In this document: positions 33,636 to 44,857 of the stretch, piece by piece | Numbering within the stretch: position 1 is the first letter of the stretch | How the letters are laid out: each line of letters begins with the position of its first letter | Source: Cannabis sativa | Lineage: Eukaryota; Streptophyta; Magnoliopsida; Rosales; Cannabaceae | Direction of reading: 5' to 3' | Assembly (NCBI RefSeq): GCF_029168945.1 | Contig: NC_083607.1 | Location: 31,915,257-31,979,256 of the forward strand | DNA length: 64,000 bases | Made by a program: the position numbers and the translations under genes | Notes under the pieces: generated by a model | What the model was told of the DNA's origin: nothing | Databases searched by the model: none | The model's input: the letters and a program-made list of their open reading frames with translations, nothing else

Positions 33636-34847
33636 CTAAATAAGCCAAAAAAGAATAATGCAAGAACTAGTTTGGTGGGGGGCCAAAGCGATCCATGTAT
33701 GCCTTCCATTGTCACTCCTCATGGTGTTGATGTCATTGTTGAGGTTGGTGAGTTGTGAGTTGAGATCATTCCGCAAGGTTTGAAATTGGTTGTCAACCGA
33801 AGTGTGAAGACGAGTAAAAGCTTCCTCAAGGTTGAATTGGGGAAAAGTAGGCATGGGAGGAGCTTGAGGAGGCATCTCTTCTTCTTCTTCTTCGTCATCT
33901 TCACTTTCACTTGCGGGCAAATTAATTTCTTCATCATCACTCTCCAAATCAATTTGCATTCTTTGCCCTCTTTTGGGTGTGAACACCCACTCATTGTTAA
34001 GGAATTTGTAACCCATAGCCTTGAAAGTTTTGGATCCTAGAATGTCACTAGAGGTAGGATCATTTTTCTTTTCTTGTAGGGTAGGAATTCCTAAGAGAGG
34101 AAAAAGGTAGCTAAGGAGAAAACAAAAGGGAAGTGCCTTAATCATATTAGACTTGTCCACATCAATTATGAATTTTAAAATAAGATAGCCTAAGTTGATG
34201 GGTGTAGTTTTAGCTATGATGAGATGCATGAGTAATTGATCAATGGAATTGATCTCATCTTGGTGGCCACTTCTAGGAGCAAGATTTGCAACAATAAATT
34301 TGTGGAGAATCTTAGCCTCTAAAGTGAGTTGGTGTCTTTTTGGTCTCATAATAAAAGGGCCATCACCACAAATATTCCTAGAACACTCATCAAAGTTAAA
34401 AATGGCATCATTTTTTAGAGAAAGTTTGGGTTCAAGTAATATGCCACTATTTGGTGCTCCTAACATGTCATTGAGAGATGCTACATTAAGTTCAAAAGCT
34501 ACTCCTCTAAGAGTTCCTCTAACACCTAAAGGTTCTAAGGTAGGTTTAATGCAAGCATAAAAACCTTGGACTAGCCTAGGATACAATGGAGTATTAATTT
34601 GAATAAAAGATGTCCATCCTAGGGTCTCAAAATGATGACTAAAATCAACACAATCAAGGCTAGGGAGATCACAAATTTTACCTTTCAGAATTTTCCTAGA
34701 AGAGAAATCATTGACAAACTTGTTGTGATCTTCATCATTGAAGAAGAGAGTGGGCTCTTGCCTTGCTTTTGCCCTTATTTCCCTTTGTTGAATTGCACTA
34801 GCCATTCTCCTGGGAGCTCTTGATGAGGAAGCCATTGAAGAACACAC
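33636..34847 (-). CDS. Extra 403-aa ORF downstream of Sirevirus pol
   Basis: Full-length open frame on the element's sense strand, between pol and the purine tracts. The start may be the first Met or, more likely, the second (MASSSRAPRRMASAIQQ). The N-terminal 300 residues hold a globular domain resembling the family called putative plant transposon protein, with blocks LGWTSFIQINTPLYPRLVQG, FELNVASLNDMLGAPNSG and RNICGDGPFIMRPKRHQLTL; the name is from memory of the family. An acidic stretch (SEDDEEEEEEMPP, about residues 315-328) and a short coiled coil (SVDNQFQTLRNDLNSQL) follow. No signal peptide or convincing membrane anchor, so I see no support for an envelope protein. Function unknown; that it has stayed open suggests recent selection on the element. 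Confidence 0.8.
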   Translation of the reverse strand: MCSSMASSSRAPRRMASAIQQREIRAKARQEPTLFFNDEDHNKFVNDFSSRKILKGKICDLPSLDCVDFSHHFETLGWTSFIQINTPLYPRLVQGFYACIKPTLEPLGVRGTLRGVAFELNVASLNDMLGAPNSGILLEPKLSLKNDAIFNFDECSRNICGDGPFIMRPKRHQLTLEAKILHKFIVANLAPRSGHQDEINSIDQLLMHLIIAKTTPINLGYLILKFIIDVDKSNMIKALPFCFLLSYLFPLLGIPTLQEKKNDPTSSDILGSKTFKAMGYKFLNNEWVFTPKRGQRMQIDLESDDEEINLPASESEDDEEEEEEMPPQAPPMPTFPQFNLEEAFTRLHTSVDNQFQTLRNDLNSQLTNLNNDINTMRSDNGRHTWIALAPHQTSSCIILFWLI

Positions 34848-35772
34848 TTCTCCTTTTTTTTTTTTTTACTTATTGGAAGATGAGAGTGAGGCTTTGAAAG
34901 AGAGAATTTTAGAGAAAAGAAAGGAGTGGCTGCTGTATTAGGGTTGAACAAACTGAATGGGGGAGGAAAAATCCGGTGGTAGGGTTTAAAAAGGGAAAAA
35001 ATTGCATTAAAAAGACAAAAAAGCCCCTATTGCTGATCCTGTGCCATCCGGAATTCCGGATGGTACAACCGGAATTCCGGTTGGTACAGGACCAGAAAAA
35101 AAAAATTCCTAAAAACGTGCTTAAAAATCCAATTTTGACCCAAATGACCCCAAACCAATTCTAATACCTTTAATATGATAAAACAAAATTGCTCAAACAA
35201 GAAAATCTGAAAATAATGAAAAATGACGATTTACGGTAAGTTTTTCGAAAATTGCCAAGAAAACTAGAACTGTACCAAAAATGAGTTTTATGCAACAAAA
35301 TTGAAAAATTATTTTTCCAGCAGTTTTATAAAATAAAATGTGAGGTGTACAAACTTACGGAATCGAAAAATGTTGAAAAATGAGAGAGTTTGGCGAAAAA
35401 CACTCTTTTAGGCCTAAAAATCTAAAAATTCAACAAGTGAGGTACTAAAAATTTGTTTCATGCAAATTTCAATCAAGGCAAACCTATAGGCATACTAAAT
35501 ACACTCTATTTCACATATTCAAGCATATAGACACATAAGAAAATCAGATATGCAAAAATTCACATGTTCACTTGTTTAAAGACAAGTCAAAAGTTCACCA
35601 AAAAACCAAATTATGACCTATAATCTTGAGTTTTCAACAAGTATGGTTCATATAGGTCAAGTATCAATAAATTTTCTCATATATGCATATAAATCTCATT
35701 AATATCATATTTGGAACAATTATGCATAAATAAGTAAGTAAAGAGACATGAAATTTTTATAGCTAACAAACC
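34848..35772. other. S1 spacer between pol and the extra ORF, with palindromes
   Basis: Non-coding, about 0.9 kb. Two perfect palindromes lie at 35044-35063 (CCATCCGGAATTCCGGATGG) and 35067-35084 (CAACCGGAATTCCGGTTG), the same motif as in the LTRs. The T-run next to the ORF start is at about 34854-34867. Nothing else recognised. Confidence 0.7.
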
Positions 35773-38700
35773 TTATATTTCATTTAGGTTGGTCATGCCT
35801 AGCTCTCTTCTAATGAAACTAAATCTCTCATCACTAAGATGCTTGGTGAATATATCCGCTAATTGGAATTCGGTGCTTACAAAGTCTAGCATAATATCAC
35901 CTCTTTGGATATGATCTCTAAGGAAGTGGTGCCTTATGTCAATATGCTTGGCTCTAGAATGCAATATTGGATTCTTAGAGAGGTTAATGGCACTAGTGTT
36001 ATCACACTTTATGGGTGTACATTCAAAATCAATATCAAAATCCTTAAGAGTTTGTTTCATCCAAAGTATTTGTGCACAACAACTACCCGCGGCTATATAT
36101 TCGGCTTCGCTTGTGGATAGAGCTACCGAGTTTTGTTTCTTGCTAAACCATGACACTAAAGAATTTCCTAGAAAGTGACAAGTTCCACTAGTACTTTTTC
36201 TATCCGTCTTACAACCGGCAAAGTCGGCATCCGAGTAGCTAACTATTTCAAAGTTTGAGTTCTTGGGGTACCAAAGTCCTAGATTCATTGTGCCTATCAA
36301 GTATCTAAATATTCTTTTAACGGCACTCAAGTGGGATTCTTTAGGACAAGATTGGTACCTAGCACAAAGACCAACACTAAACAAAATATCCGGTCTACTA
36401 GCGGTTAAATATAATAAAGAGCCAATCATACCTCGATACTTGGTGATGTCCACATTCTTACCGCTTTCATCTTTGTCCATCTTTATGGATGTGCTCATGG
36501 GTGTATTCATGGACTTTGCATTTGCCAAGTCAAACTTTTGAAGAAAATCCTTGATGTACTTAGTTTGACCTATGAATATGCCATCCTTTTGTTGCTTGAT
36601 TTGAAGTCCAAGAAAAAAGTTGAGTTCTCCCATCATGCTCATCTCAAACTCACTATGCATACACTTAGAAAATTCTTCACAAAGAGCATCATTAGTAGCA
36701 CCAAAAATAATATCATCAACATAGATTTGTACTATAATAATGTCTTTGGATTTTCTTTTTATAAAAAGTGTATTATCCGCTTTACCCATTGAAAAACCAT
36801 TTGAAATAAGAAAAGTGCTTAATCTTTCATACCAAGCTCTAGGAGCTTGCTTTAAACCATATAAAGCCTTTTTCAATTTGTAAACATGGTTAGGGTATTT
36901 ATGATTTTGAAAACCGGGTGGTTGAGAGACATAAACCTCTTCCATAATGTACCCATTTAAGAATGCGCTTTTTACATCCATTTGATACAAGATAAAATTC
37001 TTGTGGCATGCAAAAGCTAACAACATTCTTATGGACTCAAGTCTTGCTACCGGGACAAAGATTTCCTCATAATCAATTCCTTCTTCTTGATTGTAACCTT
37101 GGGCCACTAATCTAGCCTTGTTACGCACAATGACCCCATGCTCATCTACCTTATTTCTATAGACCCATTTTGTTCCAATCACCGATTGATGTGACGGTCT
37201 TGGAACTAACTCCCAAACATTATTTCTTATAAATTGATTTATTTCTTCTTGCGCAGCTAGAAGCCAAAATTCATCAACTTCGGCCTCTTTAAAATTCTTT
37301 GGTTCAATTTGAGAAATAAAGGCAATAAAATTACACAAGTTTCTAAGGGAGTTTCTAGTAGTGACACCTTGAGAAGGATCACCTAGAATTTGGTCTATAG
37401 GATGAGCACTTTTGAATTTCCACTCATGTGGAAGGTTAGAGTTCATACCTTGGCTTTCATTTACCTTTTCCACGGGTGGTTCCTCTTTGGGAGTTTGTGA
37501 AGGAGCATTGGAAGTCTCTCCAATTTCGAGATTTTGAACCTCATCTCCCAAACCTACAACATCATCATCTAAACTTTTGCTTGTAGGCGGGTTAGTCTCA
37601 TCAAAAGCAACATGAATAGATTCTTCAACAACATTAGTTCTTTTGTTATAAATTCTATAAGCTTTACTATCTGTTGAATACCCTATAAAAATTCCAACAT
37701 CGGATTTCACATCAAATTTTCCAAGGTTGTCCTTGGTGTTTAAAATGTAACATTTGCATCCAAAAACTTTAAAATAGCCAATGTTGGGTTTTCTTCCTTT
37801 CCAAAGCTCATAAGGGGTTTTATTCATGTTGGGCCTAATGAAAACACGATTCAAAATATAACAAGAAGTATTGACGGCCTCGGCCCAAAAATATTTTGGT
37901 AATGAAATTTCATTTAGCATTGACCTAGCCATTTCTTGAATTGTTCTATTCTTCCTTTCGACAACTCCATTTTGTTGTGGAGTTCTTGGTGCCGAAAAGT
38001 TATGGTTAAAACCATGATCATCACAAAACAATTCTAAGGCATCATTGTCAAACTCACCACCATGGTCACTCCTAATGGAGGTAATAGAATATCCTTTTTC
38101 ATTTTGCACATTTTTACAAAATTTGACAAAGTTTTCCAAAACATCACTTTTAAGAGTCAAGAAAATAACCCAAGTAAATCTTGAAAAATCATCAACAATT
38201 ACAAAAGCATAGTATTTACCACCAAGACTAGCAATTCTAGAAGGACCAAATAAATCAATATGAAGCAATTGCAAAGGTCTAGTAGTTGAAATTTCTTTCT
38301 TGGAATGAAAAGATGTTTTAATTTGTTTTCCAAATTGGCATGCATCACAAAGTTTATCTTTAACAAACGGAATAGATGGCAAACCAATAACAAGATCTTT
38401 TCTAACCAATTTTGAAATAGAATCCATACTAGCATGTCCTAATCTTCTATGCCACAACCAAGAATTATCATTCATAACGGTTAAACATTTATTTTTACTA
38501 TCAAAAGAATCAACATCAATAACATACACATTATCCTTCCTTACTCCAAGGAAAATAACTTCATTGGTCGAAACATTTTCAATGGAGCATTTTGAGGATT
38601 CAAACACAACACGAAAACCTATATCACATAATTGACTAATACTAAGCAAGTTATGTTTAAGATTATCAACAAGAAGCACATTTTTAATACATGGAGAGTA

Positions 38701-38838
38701 TACGTTGCCGATATCACCAATGCCCAAGATTTTTCCTTTTGAATTGTCTCCAAAAGTGACAAAGCCACTTTCCTTGCTTTTAAAGCTTGAAAATCTTGAT
38801 GGATCACCGGTCATATGCTTTGAACATCCACTATCCAA
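35773..38838 (-). CDS. Sirevirus S1 pol: protease, integrase, reverse transcriptase, RNase H
   Basis: 1021 codons without a stop. The protease begins at the edge with the catalytic DSG in [12 protein letters not shown] (residues 1-12); the frame is open a little further upstream (SLWF). GAG-pre-integrase follows ([13 protein letters not shown], about 130-145, and LCDACQFGK). The integrase core (about 190-310) has its acidic residues in [19 protein letters not shown] and [14 protein letters not shown]_2 (about 535-780) has [53 protein letters not shown] and the catalytic IYVDDIIFG. RNase H (about 865-1005) has [28 protein letters not shown] and [11 protein letters not shown]. No key residue is missing by eye. 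It is in a different frame from gag. Confidence 0.93.
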   Translation of the reverse strand: MDSGCSKHMTGDPSRFSSFKSKESGFVTFGDNSKGKILGIGDIGNVYSPCIKNVLLVDNLKHNLLSISQLCDIGFRVVFESSKCSIENVSTNEVIFLGVRKDNVYVIDVDSFDSKNKCLTVMNDNSWLWHRRLGHASMDSISKLVRKDLVIGLPSIPFVKDKLCDACQFGKQIKTSFHSKKEISTTRPLQLLHIDLFGPSRIASLGGKYYAFVIVDDFSRFTWVIFLTLKSDVLENFVKFCKNVQNEKGYSITSIRSDHGGEFDNDALELFCDDHGFNHNFSAPRTPQQNGVVERKNRTIQEMARSMLNEISLPKYFWAEAVNTSCYILNRVFIRPNMNKTPYELWKGRKPNIGYFKVFGCKCYILNTKDNLGKFDVKSDVGIFIGYSTDSKAYRIYNKRTNVVEESIHVAFDETNPPTSKSLDDDVVGLGDEVQNLEIGETSNAPSQTPKEEPPVEKVNESQGMNSNLPHEWKFKSAHPIDQILGDPSQGVTTRNSLRNLCNFIAFISQIEPKNFKEAEVDEFWLLAAQEEINQFIRNNVWELVPRPSHQSVIGTKWVYRNKVDEHGVIVRNKARLVAQGYNQEEGIDYEEIFVPVARLESIRMLLAFACHKNFILYQMDVKSAFLNGYIMEEVYVSQPPGFQNHKYPNHVYKLKKALYGLKQAPRAWYERLSTFLISNGFSMGKADNTLFIKRKSKDIIIVQIYVDDIIFGATNDALCEEFSKCMHSEFEMSMMGELNFFLGLQIKQQKDGIFIGQTKYIKDFLQKFDLANAKSMNTPMSTSIKMDKDESGKNVDITKYRGMIGSLLYLTASRPDILFSVGLCARYQSCPKESHLSAVKRIFRYLIGTMNLGLWYPKNSNFEIVSYSDADFAGCKTDRKSTSGTCHFLGNSLVSWFSKKQNSVALSTSEAEYIAAGSCCAQILWMKQTLKDFDIDFECTPIKCDNTSAINLSKNPILHSRAKHIDIRHHFLRDHIQRGDIMLDFVSTEFQLADIFTKHLSDERFSFIRRELGMTNLNEI

Positions 38839-38885
38839 GAACCATAAGCTTTGGCTCTTTCTTCTTGATTCCTACAAAAACAAGT

Positions 38886-40544
38886 TCATTTGTTGGCTTT
38901 TGGTACCCATATAACTTTGGGTCCATTCATGTTAGTTCTAGAACCCTTTGGTACCCATTTAGTCTTGCCTAGATATGCAAATTTCTTTACATGACAATAG
39001 GAAATAGTATGACCATCTCGGTTACAATATGTGCATGTAAAGTGAGGTAGACTAGATGATTTCACAAAAAAGTTTCTCAAAAATTTTTGTTTCTTACTAG
39101 GATCATAACCAATACCATTTTTTGAAAAACCACATGATTGGTTTCCCACCATGAGATCATAGCCTTCCTTACCTCTAGTGAAGGTATATATGTCATTTTT
39201 TAGGCTTCTCACATGGGCTTTCAAATCAATAATTTCTTTCTTATGTGAAGCACATGTAGCACATTGAGATTTAGCTATAAGTTCTTTTTCATTTATTTTC
39301 AAAATCTCAATTTCTTTTAAAAGCATGTTGGTCTTCTCTCTAAGGGTTTGGTTTTTAACAAGCAATTTACCAAAATCATCAAATAGTTCCTTAAATGAAT
39401 TAGACAACTCATCATATGACATATCTAAGTTATCATCATCATTTTCGCTATCACAATCATTTTGGTTAGAAATGCTTACCCCATCATCAAGTGCCATCAT
39501 GCACATGTTTGCCACTTCATTCTTTTCTTCTTCTTCGGAGTCCTCTTCGTCACTATTGAGCCAATCCGCCAACATTGCCCTTCCTTTGTATTTGTTCTTC
39601 TTTCTCATTGGACAATCCATCTTCATATGTCCGGGCTTCTTGCACTCAAAGTAAATTGGTGGATCATCTTTGCTTTTTCTTTCTTTTGAGTCACTCCCTC
39701 TTTGTGGCCTCTTCCCAAAGTTCTTTTTGAATTTCATGAACTTTTTGTATTTCTTAGAGAAGAGTGCCAAGTCCTCCATGTCACTACATAAGCTTTCCTC
39801 ATCTTCTTCACTAATGGCATGGGAGGAGGAAGACTTGAATGCAATAGTCTTCTTTTTCTTCTCAACTTCCTCTTCTTCTTGAGCACTCATGAAAATTTCA
39901 TGGTTCATGAGTGAGCCAATTAGTTCTTCCAAGGGAAGTGTTGAGAGATCCTTGGCTTCTTGAATGGCAACCACCTTTCCTTGATAAGCCTTGGTGAGAC
40001 TTCTCAAAATCTTGGTCACCATATCCTTTTGAGTAAGTACCTTGCCAAGAGAGTTCAAACCATTAGTAATTGTAGTGAAGCGAGTATACATATTAGCAAT
40101 GGTTTCATCCGATTTAATCTTAAAGTTCTCATATTGAGTGGAATAAATTTGAATTTTAGTTTCCTTCATAGCACTAGTTCCTTGATGAGTAACTTCAAGA
40201 ATTTTCCACATATCATAAGCGGTAGAGGCTTGTTCAATATTTTTAAAAATATCTCTATCCAAACCACATATAAGAGCATATTTAGCTTTAGCATTTTTAG
40301 AAAGCATTTTTTTATCATTTTCATCATATGCTTCATAAGTCTTAATTACTTCAACACCATTTATGACATGTTTAGCAACATAAGGACCACTAGACACAAT
40401 ATGCCACAAATCATAGTCAATAGATTGAAGGTAAGTTTCCATTCTAATTTTCCAATAAGGAAAATCTACTCCATTGAAGTATGGTGCTCTATTTGTGCTA
40501 AAACCTTCTAACATGTTATTTTGTGAATTACTTGGAAACGTCAT
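38886..40544 (-). CDS. Sirevirus S1 gag, 552 aa
   Basis: Starts MTFPSNSQNNMLEG about 40 bases inside the primer site. The capsid-like domain has FNGVDFPYWKIRMETYLQS and later the UBN2-type blocks IQIYSTQYENFKI and MVTKILRSLTKAYQG. Zinc knuckle 1 reads YFECKKPGHMKMDC, where the first Cys of C-x2-C-x4-H-x4-C is Tyr. An acidic stretch and a coiled-coil region (KELIAKSQCA and neighbours) follow, then a complete second knuckle, CTYCNRDGHTISYC. It ends in VPKANK with a TGA at 38883-38885 or immediately adjacent. It should form the particle; the damaged first knuckle may weaken RNA binding. Confidence 0.9.
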   Translation of the reverse strand: MTFPSNSQNNMLEGFSTNRAPYFNGVDFPYWKIRMETYLQSIDYDLWHIVSSGPYVAKHVINGVEVIKTYEAYDENDKKMLSKNAKAKYALICGLDRDIFKNIEQASTAYDMWKILEVTHQGTSAMKETKIQIYSTQYENFKIKSDETIANMYTRFTTITNGLNSLGKVLTQKDMVTKILRSLTKAYQGKVVAIQEAKDLSTLPLEELIGSLMNHEIFMSAQEEEEVEKKKKTIAFKSSSSHAISEEDEESLCSDMEDLALFSKKYKKFMKFKKNFGKRPQRGSDSKERKSKDDPPIYFECKKPGHMKMDCPMRKKNKYKGRAMLADWLNSDEEDSEEEEKNEVANMCMMALDDGVSISNQNDCDSENDDDNLDMSYDELSNSFKELFDDFGKLLVKNQTLREKTNMLLKEIEILKINEKELIAKSQCATCASHKKEIIDLKAHVRSLKNDIYTFTRGKEGYDLMVGNQSCGFSKNGIGYDPSKKQKFLRNFFVKSSSLPHFTCTYCNRDGHTISYCHVKKFAYLGKTKWVPKGSRTNMNGPKVIWVPKANK

Positions 40545-40584
40545 GCTCTAGATTGTGAAATCTAATCAAATAATTTGAGCCCTT

Positions 40585-40596
40585 GCTCTGATACCA
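40585..40596 (-). promoter_or_regulatory. Primer-binding site of S1
   Basis: The minus strand reads TGGTATCAGAGC, the exact initiator-Met tRNA 3' complement, two bases inside the 5' LTR. Confidence 0.9.
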
Positions 40597-40598
40597 AT

Positions 40599-42055
40599 TG
40601 TTAGCCCAAGATATGTTTCCAAGAGGGGGGTGAATTGGAAATTTAAACTAATTTCGAAAAATTAAAACTTTTAATACAAAATTATGCAATTAGTCAATTA
40701 ATCAAGTAAAAGCAAGTAGTAAGGCAAGCAATATATTAAGACAAATAATTAAACTTGTAAAGTAAAGAGTTTAAGGATTAGAAAATGCAAACTCTCGATT
40801 TTTACAAGGTTCGGTAGAACTAAGCCACCTACGTCCTTGGTCTTCAAAGCTATGGACCTAGCTTTGAGTTCCAATATCGAGCCAAGTTAACGGGCTTGAC
40901 TAACCCTTACAACCGGGAAATTTTCACCAAGGTATTTCCAAACCTCTTACAATAGTTTCGCACCCCCGAGGACTATTAACCTCTTTCTCGGATTGTTAAA
41001 GTGCCAATCTCACTATTTCCGGGTTGTTTACAAAACCGGTGCCAACCTCACCTCAATCACAATATGGAAATGTGTTTGATATACAAGCTAAAATCACTCT
41101 AGAAATATGATGATACAATGGAAACCTAGAGTGAAAAAGCAAGCACACTTAAGATGAATAAAATCAAATTTTGGCTCAAAGTGTGTGAAAAGTGTTGGTT
41201 TGGATTTCAAACTTAGAAGCTCCTTAATCTCACTTAGATAGGTTAGATATATGTAATAAATGCTCAACCAACTTATTTTTTGAAAGAAAAATCGAGTTTA
41301 TATAGTGTTTGATAAAAAACTAGCCGTTTATAGCCGTTAGCACGTTTCCCGAGGTGAGGTCAGCCATGAACCGGAATTTCGGATTGATTACAACAGGAAT
41401 TCCGGTTGCCATCCAGAATTCCGGATGACTGACCAGTGGCAAAAGTGCCATTTTTCGGGACTTAAACGCGCATAACTTCTTACTCGATTATCCGATTTCA
41501 GAAATTCCAACTTTGTTCTCTTAGTTAAACAAAATGTAATTTAGAAATTCAATCAAAAATTTTTTTGAACTATCGTGTGAGAAAACTTGTTGCACAAGTT
41601 AGTGAATGGGCCAAAATTCAAATTTATAAAAACTTAGTGTGCTATGCAAATCACTTTAACAAGACTAAAGTAGATTTATACCATTTAATTTTGAGTAGTA
41701 TTGATGTAGATGAGCCTCCTAGCTTGATTTGCATGTTTTTGATCCCAAGTTGATTTTTCCCGAGAGTTGACCTTGACTTTGACTTTGACTTTGACTTTCG
41801 GGTTGACTTTTTGACTTTGGGATTTTGAAGACCTCTTTTGAATAGGGTCTTGAGTTGTTGATCCCTTGATGAATCTTTTGCTCTTGATATGCTTGTTGAG
41901 TCCATTTAGTGTTGCTTTTAAAAGTTTGGTAAAAATACCAAAATATTTATTTTCTCTTTTAAATTTGCTACAAAATCAATAAATCATTAGTAACAAATAA
42001 TAATCAAATATTTGCTAATCATCAAAACAAGGAGATCGAAAAGTTTGAGTTAACA
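40599..42055 (-). repeat. 5' LTR of Sirevirus S1
   Basis: 1457 bp. Compared with the 3' LTR it lacks 19 bp in the palindrome cluster and has about a dozen other small differences. The W-box cluster (41767-41815) and TATA box (about 41292) are preserved, so transcription signals are intact. Confidence 0.92.
41767..41815. promoter_or_regulatory. Tandem W-box cluster in the S1 5' LTR
   Basis: Identical to the 3' LTR copy: seven TTGAC cores in 49 bp. In the 5' LTR this would drive full-length element RNA. Confidence 0.75.
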
Positions 42056-42060
42056 GGAAA

Positions 42061-44844
42061 TTATTTAGGATTGTATGTTTTAGTATTTTCACTTGTCATT
42101 CCTACTTGCTATATGCTTATAATTTCTGAATTGTGTATGAATTTATATTGAACCATGTTATTTTCTGTTATTAAGTTGTAGTTTAATTTCGAATCTTCGT
42201 TGTTGGTCTAACATGTTTGTTTTTCTAATGAGATAAATCCCTAATGGATTTTCACCATTAGACATACATAATAGTGTAAGATCTCGAAAGATAAATATTG
42301 TATATGCAACATCTAGCTGTTCATCAATTGATGACACCTTAGACTAGTATTTTTACAATATGAAACAAGAAGATTACATAAATAAGATTACTTTGTCTTT
42401 CGCTAATCGAAGCATCGTTGGATTCTTATTTATAAACGAAATTATCCTAATTCCTCTTAGCTTATTCATTTCGAATTAGCTCCATAATATATCATTGGAT
42501 GAATGGTCTATAAATCATTTCATGTCATTATATTTTCTCTTAAGAAATTAAATGACGCTTATGATTATAATCCCGAAATTCTATTCCCAATTGATATAAA
42601 TCCTCAATCTTAGAAATCTCCTACTTGTATGGGAAAATCTGACTTAGAGTTTGTATTAGTAGTGGTGGTCCAAGATAGAATTACTCATAATATTTGGTAT
42701 AAATTTAAGTCTTTGACTTTAATTTTAGATTCCAAATAGAAATTTTCTTATATTTCTAATTCCAGAATACAATACAGTTACACTTTCTCAAGTGTTTAAT
42801 ATCCATCTTCTATTATTGGATTAAAACTGTATGGAATATGAGTTAGGTATTCTGTGACCAGGATCCACTTGAAGTATTCTAAGAACTTTTTAATGTAACT
42901 ATACCTAAGTCATCAAAAGACACTACCATTTTTTTTTAATCTATGGCATTTGTATCTTGTTCATAGTGGATTTGACAAGATCAATCTCTGCAAAGAGTTA
43001 ATATGCCTATATCCACTGAAAGTAGTTCATCTCATTCGAAGATGGATGTACATTAAGGGGTGGATATGAGGTTTTTGTTGTATTCTTAAAACGATAACTC
43101 TAGATTATACCTTTTAGCAAGAAATTTGAAATGTTTGAAAAATTTCATTAATTTCTAGCAATGGTTAAAACCATTAAGGTAAGTGGTTAAAGATCTTGCG
43201 AACTGATAGGGGTGGAGAAATAGTTAGTAGATATGCAGTTCAAAGATCATTAATTTGATTTTTGAATTATATCCAAACTTACCTCCCCAGAAATTTCGAG
43301 TTGCATGTTGATGATTAGTTACTAGTCGTTGCCTAATTCCTTCTATGGTAATACAATTTCAGAATGATGTAGTGGTTGTATACTTAATGTAAATCATTAC
43401 TAGATTCATGGATGACCTAATCAAAATCTTAAGAAAAGCTAGAACTGTTAACCATGGTTTGTTAGCTATTCTAAGTGATTAGGGGTGGACCATCCCATTG
43501 TCAATAGATAAGAAAGTGTTCGTTCATACAAATACTACTTTTCTAAGAAAATGACTAAGTCTGAAAAACAAGTAGCAAATAAAGGAGATATTTAATTCTT
43601 GATTCCAAAAGTGTTCTATCATCTTATATAACATATGATGATCCCACTGCCTCTGTTGTCTTGTCACAACCGAAGAGATTAATACCATTTAGTTTTCTTA
43701 GACATAATTCACGGTGCCTTGTCGTAGTGGGAGAGTTTCTAGGAACTCACCTTCTTATGACTTGGGAGACACTAGTGATTAAAATCCATTGTGAGTTTAA
43801 ACAAGTAATGGATTGTAAGGATAAGAAACTAAGAAGAAAGCCAATAGAACTATGGTTTAATCCATTCACATGGAGTAACCTAAAGTTTTCTATTACAAGG
43901 ACATAAAAGGAAATTTTCGTTTATAAGTCTATTCAATAGACTTAACAAAACTTCATGTTCCTAGTATTATAGGTTTGAGTTTATCTAAACCTATGGCTTG
44001 TGGTATACCTGGTAATTACTTACTCTAATGCAAGCAACTTATTTTAGAAAGATGCCGAAGCATTTTCTTTCTAATGACAATCTATAGAAGCTTCACAACT
44101 TCTTAGACATAGATTTAATTTATCTAAGGAAAAGTTTCAACTATTCCAGAAAAGATAAAGCCATGAAAGAATTTCTTAAATCAACAATGAGAGGTCTTAG
44201 ACATGCTTTAGTATGCCTTAGACCAGACACCTGCTGTTGAGTGGGAGTAATGAGTAGGTATCAGATTAATCCAGGAGAAGAACATTGGAAGACAATCAAG
44301 TGAATCCTAAGATTAAGAAGAGGAACTATATGTTAGTCTATAAGGGTGTGTTTAAAACTCTTAGACTACACCATATCAGATTTCGAAATTTGCCTTTGTG
44401 CTAGTAAATCTTTCTGATAAGATGGTGGTTACTCTAGGGGTGGAATAGTGATTTTGGAGAAGTGTAAAAACCTATCTGAAGTCTCTAGGTCTACCAGAGA
44501 GAGACTGAATGTTAAAGTTGCAGGAAAGGTACTTATTCAGTCTAAGGAAAGTTCTATACATCTTTGGCACCATTCCAAATTGCCTTAAACTACTAGTGTT
44601 AATTTCCTGATTAACCAAAAGTAGTTGCCAAAGGTATATAATCCAGTATCCCAAGAGAGTAGACATATAGAGAGGAATTTCACATTATCAATGATGTTGT
44701 GATTAAGGAAGAGTAATGGTGGAGAAAAGGTTGTGTTTAATTCAACCTTTCAGATCCTATTACGAGGAGTTTACTACTACTACACTTGATTTGTATATCA
44801 AGGTGTTGAGATTATTTGAAACGCACTTTTTGTTTTATATTAGT
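42061..44844 (+). pseudogene. Degraded copia pol of A1
   Basis: Plus-strand scraps of a copia polyprotein with stops in all frames. Recognisable: LWHLYLVHSGFDKIN (GAG-pre-integrase, about 42943), ILRTDRGGE (integrase Asp, about 43190), RSGRVSRNSP (about 43711), and RT/RNase H remnants such as ALVCLRPD and VGVMSRYQINPGEEHW (about 44210-44290). The 81-codon frame at 43661-43906 is not the pol frame. The same region occurs inverted, with the same out-of-frame ORF, in A2. Confidence 0.75.
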
Positions 44845-44857
44845 GCAAGTGGGAGTT
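44845..44857 (+). promoter_or_regulatory. Polypurine tract of copia A1
   Basis: GCAAGTGGGAGTT directly before the 3' LTR start TGTTGGG. Confidence 0.85.

Larger units (their letters stand above)
31679..42055 (-). mobile_element. Sirevirus-type copia S1, nearly intact, minus strand, TSD GGAAA
   Basis: 10.4 kb. The 5' LTR is 40599-42055 and the 3' LTR 31679-33156, with GGAAA at 31674-31678 and 42056-42060. In element order: LTR, exact 12-base initiator-Met primer site, gag (552 aa), pol (1021 aa), about 0.9 kb spacer, a 403-aa extra ORF, several purine tracts, LTR. The LTRs show about a dozen differences and one 19-bp deletion by eye, so it is the youngest layer. Defects seen: a stop and frame change between gag and pol, and a Cys-to-Tyr change in a gag zinc knuckle. 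Domain order and the extra ORF fit the SIRE/Maximus lineage. Confidence 0.92.

Noticed and set aside
33636..34847. Envelope protein in the Sirevirus
   Set aside because: No signal peptide or transmembrane anchor visible; the domain resembles a plant transposon protein family instead.
39960..40511. 183-codon plus-strand ORF
   Set aside because: It lies entirely opposite Sirevirus gag and has no features of its own.
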